Below, piece by piece: positions 16,157 through 23,631 of a stretch of DNA of 64,000 nt. The notes under the pieces were generated by a model, which saw nothing but the letters and a program-made list of their open reading frames with translations, did no database searches and was not told the DNA's origin. Position numbers and translations under genes: made by a program. Within the stretch, counting starts at the first letter, position 1. Each line of letters starts with the position of its first letter. Origin of the DNA: JAIBDK01 sp965261915 (lineage in GTDB: Bacteria; Pseudomonadota; Gammaproteobacteria; Arenicellales; Poriferihabitantaceae); NCBI GenBank assembly GCA_965261915.1, contig CBDHDW010000013.1, positions 2,170,001 to 2,234,000 on the forward strand, read 5' to 3'.

Positions 16157-17027
16157 TTATTTTTGGGCTGTGCTGGATAGTGCAGGAATGGGAATAGGAG
16201 CCAGGGTCAAAGTCGGTGTTTTGCCAACTTCCACTGCCATCCCTTCACGGGCAACAAAGGCTTCCGACCAGATATTGCGAGCCTGTTCTGCAACATTATC
16301 CATAAAGGCATCGTCATGAGAGGGGTCATGGTGAAACAATGCCAATTGCTTGACATTTGCAGCCTGACACAATCGAATACCTTCCTGCCACGTGGAATGC
16401 CCCCAACCCGTATAGTCAGGATATTCTTCATCCGTGTAGGTGGAATCATAAATCACCAGATCAGCCCCCTCAATCAGGTCTACTATATTTTTGTCAGCTT
16501 GCCCGATCACATGCTCGGTATCCGTCACATAGCAGAGAGAATTAGCCCCGTATTCGATCCGATAAGCTGTGGCCCCATCTGGATGTTTGAGCGGAGCCGT
16601 GCGGACGAAGATACCGTCCCCAAGAGAGAACGAATCCCCGGCCTTAAAATCGGTAAAACTCAGGTTTGCTGCCAGCTCTGAAAAAGGAACAGGGAATGTT
16701 GGTTGGCACATTTGCGAAGAAAACACCTTTTCGATTCCCCCCGCCTCGATCAAATGCCCCGCCATGATCTTGATATTGACATCGTCACGGTATACCGGCC
16801 CAAAAAAGGGAAATCCGTTAATATGATCCCAATGGGTATGAGACTGTAAAAGGAGGTAGTCCTTGAGGTTCCGTTCCAACAAATAATTGCCGAGCAGGCG
16901 CACACCAGTACCGGCATCAAGGATAATAATGCGATCATTCACATTGACTTCAATACAGGAAGTATTTCAGGTGATCTGCCGAAGGAGTTGCGATTGAACC
17001 GCGAACTCCCCAATATTTTATATTCAT
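16157..17027 (-). pseudogene. Metallo-beta-lactamase-fold hydrolase, frameshifted near the N-terminus
   Basis: The main frame (from 16942) has the metal-binding motif HTHWDH, then HPDGATAYRIEY, SDTEH-like VTDTEH and FHHDP, all typical of MBL-fold hydrolases related to PhnP/RNase Z-like and class II phosphodiesterases. The natural start is further up: ATG at 17025-17027 reads MNIKYWGVRGSIATPSADHL and then meets a stop. The other frame resumes with SCIEVNVNDRIIILDAGTG. The family has GGNTS between these two parts. An 11-base deletion between two AATAC repeats near 16964 would explain exactly what is seen. A product from the internal ATG at 16942 would lack the first strands and is doubtful. Its place next to three cNMP-domain proteins makes cyclic nucleotide hydrolysis a possible original role, which is an inference. 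Confidence 0.82.
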
Positions 17028-17078
17028 AGAGACCTCAGCATAACGGTTGCCTGTGCCGGATGCCATTAAATCTCAACC

Positions 17079-17310
17079 CAAATCTCCAGACAAAATAGCA
17101 CCGCTGCTTCAAGAGCCTGTGAATCCCTTTTTCTAGCCTTACGGCTGGTCATCATAGCACATAGTGCTGAGAGTTTTGCTCAAAAACCCGTGTTCGGCGC
17201 ATTCGCAGCATAATATGCATGCCCCCGCGTGTTGCCGCCCAAATCCGGCTTCAGTTCTTTGCTCCGATTCTCGCTGCCCCCCTGCACACTGCTTGTATTG
17301 GAGATTCACC
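17079..17310 (-). mobile_element. Ancient relic of an IS1380-like element end
   Basis: From AATCTCCAGACA at 17085 onward the sequence follows the right end of the IS1380-like element (45033 onward) with many substitutions. Matching blocks include AGCCTGTGAATCCCTTTTTC, GCTCAAAAACCCGTGTTCGG and, in the transposase part, TTCAGTTCTTTGCTCCGATT. About 270 bases of the transposase 3' end are missing between the two matched parts. It is a much older copy of the same family as the two intact ones. Between 17311 and 17528 I see no gene. Confidence 0.6.
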
Positions 17311-17528
17311 AGTCAGGACGCGCGCATAGAACGCCCATCCCAATCACTGAGACGGGTTATAAATCGCATTTCTTCCCGACAGGCGGCCTTGGGGAATATG
17401 ATTCAGCGGTGGAGTTAGGTGCGCGCATGGCTGGAGCATGAAGCCAAAAGCCAAACTTGAAAGGTGCAAGACCTTCCTCCCAGCAGTTGAGCCTATTTTG
17501 AAGGATTCCTTAATCGGCAAAGACCGTT

Positions 17529-18716
17529 CTATTCGTCAGGAAATAGCCCTGGCATCCAACGCCCTGCCAGCTTGGCAGGGAATGCCAGTTGCAAGGGCGC
17601 ACGGGTGCTGTCCGAGGTCAGAGCTCCGCTATCCAGCAATGCCGAAGTAATGCGCCGCGCCGTGCGCTCGTTGACGCCAAGCAAGGCGACAGCATCAGCG
17701 CGCGCCAAAGATCCTTGCAGTAGGACCGCATGCAGAACCCTGTCCGATTTTGCGGGAAGAGTTCTGGCATGAGTTTCTTCCTCAGCCCAGATCATAATCC
17801 GGTCGCGTAAGCGGTCGGGCTTCATCAACCTTTCCATGAATTTCACCTGATCAATACTGGTTTGCAAAAAGAACGCTGTGAAGCTGGCCAGCGCACCCTC
17901 GCTGAGCGATCCGCGCCCATCACGATCCCCATGGCGCGGATGATCACAAGCAGCCAGGTGGTGCTTATATTCAGACTCATTACGAGCCAGCCCGCGCACC
18001 ACCGACCACAGACCTTTGGTGTCCAGTGCAGATTTCAGCATGGCGTACGACATTAGGCGCGCAACGCGGCCATTCCCGTCCAGAAACGGGTGAACCCAAA
18101 GCAGGCGATGATGCGCACAGCTGGCGGCAAGAATAGCTTCAATGCGCCCTGCGTTTGCATAGGCGGTATGTAACCGCTCCAAGAAACGCGGCACCGCGCC
18201 GGGACTGATTGCAATCAGCCGCCCGACTTCGATGTCCCTGTCTCGCAGTTCGCCCGGAATGACCGGGATTTTCTCGCCCGTGCGCGGATCTTCAACAAAC
18301 AGCAGATCAGATGGCAAGCGTTCACAGAACCTGCGATGAATTTCGACAATCATATCCGGCGAAGCTGGGCGATCTTCTAACCCGCCTTCATCAATCCACT
18401 TTTGCACCGCGATATGCGCCCTGGCTTCCAGTTGTAGATCGCGTTTTTTGGGATCCGCGCTATAATCATCGCGCATGGCTTTTTCGATATCCACCGGATG
18501 TGTGTTGTGGCCTTCAATCAAGTTGCTGTAATAACAGTTCATTGAGCGGATAAGATCAGCCAGAGCGGAGGCAATCGAGTCCGGCAGGCTGCTTTTAAAC
18601 GCAGCCGAAATTGTTGCCAGTTCCACTGCAAGGTCGTTCAGCACCGCCCGCTTAGGCGAGTCCTGCCCAACCATGAGTGGCTCAAATAACCCTATAGATT
18701 CATTATCATCCCTCAT
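17529..18716 (-). CDS. Fic family protein (class II-type inhibitory motif)
   Basis: Fic enzymes usually transfer AMP from ATP to a hydroxyl group of a target protein. The 395-residue protein has the complete core HPFLDGNGRVAR at 209-220, with catalytic His209. The matching flap is around EKIPVIPGELRD (149-159). Residues 64-69, SNLIEG, fit the inhibitory motif [S/T]xxxE[G/N] placed before the Fic core, which marks class II and predicts self-inhibition. The C-terminal part (VLHAVLLQGSLARADAVALL, then GVNERTARRI) looks like a winged-helix DNA-binding domain. It stands alone on the minus strand; no antitoxin gene is seen nearby, and self-inhibition would make one unnecessary. An AT-rich palindrome lies 46 bases upstream of the start. 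Confidence 0.92.
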   Translation of the reverse strand: MRDDNESIGLFEPLMVGQDSPKRAVLNDLAVELATISAAFKSSLPDSIASALADLIRSMNCYYSNLIEGHNTHPVDIEKAMRDDYSADPKKRDLQLEARAHIAVQKWIDEGGLEDRPASPDMIVEIHRRFCERLPSDLLFVEDPRTGEKIPVIPGELRDRDIEVGRLIAISPGAVPRFLERLHTAYANAGRIEAILAASCAHHRLLWVHPFLDGNGRVARLMSYAMLKSALDTKGLWSVVRGLARNESEYKHHLAACDHPRHGDRDGRGSLSEGALASFTAFFLQTSIDQVKFMERLMKPDRLRDRIMIWAEEETHARTLPAKSDRVLHAVLLQGSLARADAVALLGVNERTARRITSALLDSGALTSDSTRAPLQLAFPAKLAGRWMPGLFPDE

Positions 18717-18761
18717 TGTTCTGTCTGCTATTTGTCCGCTTTATTGTCCGCTTGCATTCCT

Positions 18762-18799
18762 TATATTATCTATATATGACATATAGTTAAGATAATATA
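18762..18799. promoter_or_regulatory. AT-rich palindrome upstream of the fic gene
   Basis: TATATTATC at 18762-18770 is repeated inverted as GATAATATA at 18791-18799, with an inner pair CTATAT/ATATAG around ATGAC. It lies upstream of the fic start (18716) and could be an operator, perhaps bound by the helix-turn-helix part of the Fic protein itself. TGTCCGCT occurs twice between it and the gene (18733-18740 and, in TTGTCCGCTT, at 18745-18752). Confidence 0.45.
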
Positions 18800-18933
18800 T
18801 AGCTTTTTTTACCTTGCTATTTGTCCGTTTTGATGTCCGCTAGAAATATGCCCATTGTCATGCCTGCGGCACATCCAGGTAATTGCAAACTTATCCCAAC
18901 CTATCGCCATCAGGGGTCTTGTGATTTCACTAT

Positions 18934-19859
18934 CTAAAAATTCCATCTTAGCATCAATCCCAGAAAGTTATCTTTACGCAAGGTATACAGTGGATCATGC
19001 GAATCAATATCGGCGAAGAACATGCCTTCGACGACCAGTGTCCAGTTATCAGAAAGTCTTGTGTTGGCTTTTATGGTGAACAGTAGCTGAGAATCATTTA
19101 TATCATTCAAGCCAAGCCTCAAGCCGGTCATCAGGTCATTTTCCTGAGGATTAAATGACAGGAAACTATCCTGTACCAGCGTTTCCCTGCTTTCATAAAG
19201 ATACTCGACCAACAGACCAAGATCATAGCCAGAGCCGCCTATATTGGAAATAGTACGCTCAATACCCACATCAAGCGCCACAAACGGGCTGACCTGGCCT
19301 TTACGGTAAAATGCCTCCAGCTTGTACAGGGTGTTTTTATGGGCATATTGGGTTTCAAGGCCGGTTTGCGACACAGTATGGTAAAAAGGTATTTGAAAAA
19401 AACCAGAAGGGGGTAAAATCAGTTGGTAAACCGGTTCCCGGCTGGTTCCCTGAAACTGGCTGATAGCCACATCCAGGCCATGCCAGCGTTTAGACCAGCG
19501 CAAGGCAAGATCCACCCGCTGCCTGCCTCTGGATGATTCATATAAGGCATCACAACGGCCGCAGGGTCTTGGTGTGGTGCGTAATCTGCCTGTGGCTGAG
19601 GGAAAAGTCCGTTCCCGGAAGAAGGGAAGCAGATATGCCTCTAGCCGGCCATAATCGGTATAGATGTTCATGTTAATCATAGGCTGGCCAAGCCTTTCTT
19701 CGCGCAATGGCCCTTCCACCAGATCGTCCTGATTGATGATATTGACGACATGCCGCGCTTCAGTAACGCCCCAGAACACCTGCCCGATGCCAAACCGTAA
19801 TTCAACATCCCGTGACAGGTTTTTGCTAAAAAGTAATTCCCGTATATCGACATGGCTGC
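18934..19859 (-). repeat. Long direct repeat, copy 1 (926 bp)
   Basis: Nearly identical to 21639-22603. It starts at the stop codon of the outer-membrane protein gene and ends after CGACATGGCTGC. It differs by a few substitutions and by a 39-base deletion near 19079, exactly between two copies of GTGAACAGT that both remain in copy 2. The two copies are in the same direction and enclose 1779 bp. Confidence 0.93.
18934..19859 (-). pseudogene. Truncated duplicate of the outer-membrane beta-barrel protein gene
   Basis: Holds the 3' two thirds of the gene found intact at 21639-22889. The frame is open, but the signal peptide and first quarter are missing. An in-frame loss of 13 residues (SQLLFT followed directly by IKANTRL) came from the 39-base slippage deletion. 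Without a signal sequence the product could not reach the outer membrane. Confidence 0.85.
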
Positions 19860-19986
19860 TTTTTTACTGATAGCCTGCTTGATGCCTTGTGAATAATTGA
19901 CACTTAAACCACTTGTATGAAATATTCACAACCATTGCCGTAATCTTTTACATACAGACATCGCCTATCCTCATTTCTCGTTACAC

Positions 19987-20199
19987 TTAACTCTGTGGGT
20001 TAGGCAATCCTAACCATGCTAACGGTAACTCATTAAATTTGTAGTGACAATTTACGCTATGAATATAATCCAAAACATCTTTATATCCCGGCTGCTTGAA
20101 CCAATCGTTCAAGACATAAACGTATTCAACTTTTAAGTCCAATGAGGACACCAGTTTAAGATATTGTTTTCGCTTGAAATCACAGGTTTGTAGTTTGCT
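19987..20199 (-). pseudogene. 3' fragment of an unrecognised AT-rich gene
   Basis: On the minus strand an open frame of about 70 codons runs from a TAA near 20200 to the TAA at 19987-19989. It contains KRKQYLKLVSSLDLKVEYVY, then VLNDWFKQPGYKDVLDYIHS and FNELPLAWLGLP. There is no start codon, so it is a truncated gene. The style (aromatic, Lys-rich) fits the restriction genes next to it, but I cannot assign a family. Confidence 0.45.
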
Positions 20200-20380
20200 T
20201 TAGCACTTGTTTTATTCGCTTCGTATGTATATAAATATGGTCAGAGTCATCCTCATTACAATGTTCTTCACCGCAACATACCATGCTTTCCATATAATGG
20301 TTTTGTTCGCTATCCATTAGATAGTTCACCATTAGAGAAAGGCTGTTTATTTCTTTGTTGGTAAATTTAATTTCTTTCAT
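20180..20380 (-). CDS. Small hypothetical protein (66 aa)
   Basis: Unrecognised. It starts MKEIKFTNKEINSLSLMVNY and contains a cysteine cluster CCGEEHC in an acidic stretch (NEDDSDH), which could bind a metal. The end overlaps the unrecognised 3' fragment in another frame. It belongs to the AT-rich block inserted between the two long repeats. Confidence 0.45.
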   Translation of the reverse strand: MKEIKFTNKEINSLSLMVNYLMDSEQNHYMESMVCCGEEHCNEDDSDHIYIHTKRIKQVLKQTTNL

Positions 20381-20474
20381 AATCTCGTTCCCGTTTCATT
20401 TTCATTTAACACACAATTTTGTCGTCTATTACTGGTTTCTGGCTTGGAAGCGGGGTACGGAAAAATGGAAAAGA

Positions 20475-21191
20475 TCAAAGCGCGGCAACCGCTTTGCTCT
20501 CATGGCAACTTGCATGCCATTTTGACAATCTTTCGTAATCATAAAATACAACTCTGTTTTTCAATGCTTTAAATGTATGCAACACCATTTTGGAGTCGAA
20601 CTCTTTCTTTCTTGCTTTATCGGCAACGATAAAGCAGCGTACATTAAAATCCGTCAACTCGTTGAATTTTATTAAAGACCTGTCCATTGACGTTGAATGC
20701 TCAACCTCGAATAAGTACACAGGCATTTTTCGCGAATTGAACCACGAAACGTCAATAGTTTTTGCGTGGTTGATGAAGCTAGGGTAGCCGAACGGGTAAA
20801 TCTCGGGCATCATTCTAACTTCGCCAATCGTACTGTTCAGAAATTCTTTATTCTTATCTTGGTGGGGAGCAAATGTGTCGTAATCGGCAAGGTTGCCAAT
20901 TTGCAATAACAGTCCTTGATAATAATAGTGGTCATACTCCTCGCGCTGCTTCTTACTAATATCGTCTTTGAAATTAACATGGTCGGGCAATTTGCTCTTG
21001 TGAGACCGTAGCGCCCACAATCCGGGTTTTATCTTGAAGAAGAGCCTTTCATCCTGAACGATTCTCCTTATGGTGGCGTAAGGCGTTTTCGTTTTCCAAT
21101 TTGTAACATCTGTGTGCTGATATAATTGTCCAAAGGTGGCGAAACCGCCGAGATTTGCCATTACATCAATCACTTGTTCATATTGCATCAT
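20475..21191 (-). CDS. Probable type II restriction endonuclease with winged-helix N-terminus
   Basis: The frame is open up to 21242, but I choose the ATG at 21191 (MMQYEQVIDVMANLGG), preceded by AAGGAG 14 bases upstream. Residues 1-75 look like a winged helix (ATFGQLYQHTDVTNW... IRRIVQDERLFFKIKPGLWAL). The C-terminal half holds IDVSWFN and, about ten residues later, VYLFEVEHSTSMDRSLIKF, a spacing that fits a PD-(D/E)xK nuclease core (Asp...Glu-x-Glu). It follows the DNA methyltransferase fragment directly on the same strand, as a restriction gene follows its modification gene. The assignment rests on this context and on the motif; I cannot name the recognition site. Confidence 0.6.
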   Translation of the reverse strand: MMQYEQVIDVMANLGGFATFGQLYQHTDVTNWKTKTPYATIRRIVQDERLFFKIKPGLWALRSHKSKLPDHVNFKDDISKKQREEYDHYYYQGLLLQIGNLADYDTFAPHQDKNKEFLNSTIGEVRMMPEIYPFGYPSFINHAKTIDVSWFNSRKMPVYLFEVEHSTSMDRSLIKFNELTDFNVRCFIVADKARKKEFDSKMVLHTFKALKNRVVFYDYERLSKWHASCHESKAVAAL

Positions 21192-21208
21192 TATCTTTTT
21201 ATTTCTCC

Positions 21209-21565
21209 TTATTTTGGAAAAGCGCCAGTTTCTGCAATCCACTTCCCTTTATCAACTTTAACCATTTTCCCGGCATGGCAACTTATGCCGCCATTTGAAA
21301 GAAAATAAGGCGGATCTGCAAAGATCATATCAAATTTACCATCAGGGTACTTTTTGACTAGTTTGTCCATAAACTCCAGACAATTCGATTGGTATAACCA
21401 GACACCCGCCCGATCATCGCGAAATACGCACTGATTAGATGAATATTCGGAGCTTTCCATAATCAACAACGGGAATGAAAGTTCTTCTTCAATTGTTTTG
21501 TATTGCATGTTACTTGGCTTGTTGGTTAATTTAAGAATAATGTCAAAATTCACATATTTGTTCAA
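21209..21565 (-). pseudogene. DNA methyltransferase (N6-adenine type), truncated after motif IV
   Basis: The 118-residue frame contains QSNCLEFMDKLVKKYPDGKF and FDMIFADPPYFLSNGG, the catalytic DPPY motif. ISCHAGKMVKVDKGKW follows, as in type II beta-class methyltransferases. After KGKW it ends in IAETGAFPK and a stop. The AdoMet-binding region, which in this class follows the catalytic motif, is missing, so the enzyme cannot be active. The deletion joined its 5' part directly to the nuclease gene 18 bases downstream. Confidence 0.8.
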
Positions 21566-21638
21566 ATAAACGACAATAGGCCGCTTTATTTAAGGCGGAT
21601 TTGGCAGGCAGAAATCAAGAAAAGATTAAACCCAAAGC

Positions 21639-22603
21639 CTAAAAATTCCATCTTAGCATCAATCCCAGAAAGTTATCTTTACGCAAGGTATACAGTGGAT
21701 CATGCGAATCAATATCGGCGAAGAACATACCTTCGACGACCAGTGTCCAGTTATCAGAAAGTCTTGTGTTGGCTTTTATGGTGAACAGTTTGGACTGGTT
21801 GTCCAGATCGGTGGTCAGGGTGAACAGTAGCTGAGAATCATTTATATCATTCAAGCCAAGCCTCAAGCCGGTCATCAGGTCATTTTCCTGAGGATTAAAT
21901 GACAGGAAACTATCCTGTACCAGCGTTTCCCTGCTTTCATAAAGATACTCGACCAACAGACCAAGATCATAGCCAGAGCCGCCTATATTGGAAATAGTAC
22001 GCTCAATACCCACATCAAGCGCCACAAACGGGCTGACCTGGCCTTTACGGTAAAATGCCTCCAGCTTGTACAGGGTGTTTTTATGGGCATATTGGGTTTC
22101 AAGGCCGGTTTGCGACACAGTATGGTAAAAAGGTATTTGAAAAAAACCAGAAGGGGGTAAAATCAGTTGGTAAACCGGTTCTCGGCTGGTTCCCTGAAAC
22201 TGGCTGATAGCCACATCCAGGCCATGCCAGCGTTTAGACCAGCGCAAGGCAAGATCCACCCGCTGCCTGCCTCTGGATGATTCATATAAGGCATCACAAC
22301 GGCCGCAGGGTCTTGGTGTGGTGCGTAACCTGCCTGCGGCTGAGGGAAAAGTCCGTTCCCGGAAGAAGGGAAGCAGATATGCCTCTAGCCGGCCATAATC
22401 GGTATAGATGTTCATGTTAATCATAGGCTGGCCAAGCCTTTCTTCGCGCAATGGCCCTTCCACCAGATCGTCCTGATTGATGATATTGACGACATGCCGC
22501 GCTTCAGTAACGCCCCAGAACACCTGCCCGATGCCAAACCGTAATTCAACATCCCGTGACAGGTTTTTGCTAAAAAGTAATTCCCGTATATCGACATGGC
22601 TGC
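21639..22603 (-). repeat. Long direct repeat, copy 2 (965 bp)
   Basis: Partner of 18934-19859. This copy is part of the intact outer-membrane protein gene (21639-22889) and contains the 39 bases missing in copy 1. Confidence 0.93.
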
Positions 22604-22889
22604 GCGCCTGATCTTCACTGTCATAGCGAGCCAGGAGTTTGCCGTTTATGTCCCATTCGCCATGTTCCAGGATAAATTCAGGGCGAAAAGCAATGGCAGC
22701 ATCAGAGCCATGCTGAAAGGATTCGATCCGCTTGCTGGAGAATAATCTGGCTTCAAACTCCACTTCAGCAAAATATTCCAGATAGCTATCCTCTTCAGCG
22801 GAGGCTGACAAAGGCCATGCCAGCAACATCAGAGTACTCAGGAAACAGGCTTTAGCGTCCGATACGGTCAGGGTCAAAGTCTCCTTCAT
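21639..22889 (-). CDS. Outer-membrane beta-barrel protein of an MMPL export operon (DUF1302-like)
   Basis: A 416-residue protein with a signal peptide (CFLSTLMLLAWPLSASA) and alternating strands typical of a beta-barrel. It ends in LMLRWNF, whose terminal Phe is the outer-membrane assembly signal. Segments such as DVELRFGIGQVFWGVTEARH resemble DUF1302-type barrels that often accompany MMPL exporters and LolA-like proteins. The start overlaps the end of the LolA-like gene by 38 bases, so the two are translationally linked. Probably the outer-membrane part of a lipid or hydrophobic-compound export route. The last 965 bases are duplicated at 18934-19859. Confidence 0.78.
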   Translation of the reverse strand: MKETLTLTVSDAKACFLSTLMLLAWPLSASAEEDSYLEYFAEVEFEARLFSSKRIESFQHGSDAAIAFRPEFILEHGEWDINGKLLARYDSEDQARSHVDIRELLFSKNLSRDVELRFGIGQVFWGVTEARHVVNIINQDDLVEGPLREERLGQPMINMNIYTDYGRLEAYLLPFFRERTFPSAAGRLRTTPRPCGRCDALYESSRGRQRVDLALRWSKRWHGLDVAISQFQGTSREPVYQLILPPSGFFQIPFYHTVSQTGLETQYAHKNTLYKLEAFYRKGQVSPFVALDVGIERTISNIGGSGYDLGLLVEYLYESRETLVQDSFLSFNPQENDLMTGLRLGLNDINDSQLLFTLTTDLDNQSKLFTIKANTRLSDNWTLVVEGMFFADIDSHDPLYTLRKDNFLGLMLRWNF

Positions 22890-23631
22890 CGAGGCCGCTT
22901 GCGAACTGATAGTCAGTAAAATGAAGTTCTGTAGATTTGCCAGAGTGGTGGTTGGTCATGACACTGATCTCTGGCCGCCAGAAGTCATCACGGTATAATT
23001 GATAATTTTTGGCCTCCAGCGTCTTGAGCAGGCTTTTTTTGCGATCATAAAAATCAATTTTGTGGACACGGTATTTTATGGTGTCGAGCCAAACCACTTG
23101 CCTGGTATAGCCACTTCCAGTATCGATGGGGTAACGTTCTACCACAAAACAATCCCACTCACCGCAGCTCTCATTTTTGATATATTGATAGGTATATTTC
23201 TCAATTTCCTGAGGAATCATATCCTCATAGGAAAACTCACTGCCGACAAAAGGGCCGGATTTACTGCTGGTAGCAATACGTTTTACCCGTTTCAGTTTTG
23301 GTAGGTAAAGCCACTGTTCATCATCCTTGCCTTTATAGGAAAAGGTAAGCAGCACGGTTCCCCTTATATCACGCGGGGTCAGAAACCTGACCATGCTTTT
23401 ATTACCCGCATCCAGTTCAAACACCTGCATGCTCATCATGCGTACAGATTCTTCCCCAGCCTTGGTGCGTAATATCATCTTCATATCGGCAGCCTGGTCA
23501 ACCCAGCCAGTGTCGCGCCTGTCGGCCTCACGGGCGATAGACAGCCCTTGTTCCTGTGGTGTCTGCGCCATGAGTTGTGCGGGAAGTAATGTTAGCAGTA
23601 TGACGATGATAAATAATTTATGACGCATCAT
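22852..23631 (-). CDS. Outer-membrane lipoprotein-sorting (LolA-like) protein
   Basis: A 259-residue periplasmic protein with a signal peptide (FIIVILLTLLPAQLMA). The conserved regions are those of the LolA-like family that accompanies MMPL exporters: KSMVRFLTPRDIRGTVLLTF, DEQWLYLPKLKRVKRI, GPFVGSEFSYEDM. Members are thought to carry lipids across the periplasm. It overlaps the MMPL gene by 14 bases and the barrel gene by 38, so the three are one operon. Confidence 0.88.
   Translation of the reverse strand: MMRHKLFIIVILLTLLPAQLMAQTPQEQGLSIAREADRRDTGWVDQAADMKMILRTKAGEESVRMMSMQVFELDAGNKSMVRFLTPRDIRGTVLLTFSYKGKDDEQWLYLPKLKRVKRIATSSKSGPFVGSEFSYEDMIPQEIEKYTYQYIKNESCGEWDCFVVERYPIDTGSGYTRQVVWLDTIKYRVHKIDFYDRKKSLLKTLEAKNYQLYRDDFWRPEISVMTNHHSGKSTELHFTDYQFASGLDEGDFDPDRIGR

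Noticed and set aside
18934..19859. Second outer-membrane protein gene
   Set aside because: It is a truncated duplicate of 21639-22603 without signal peptide.
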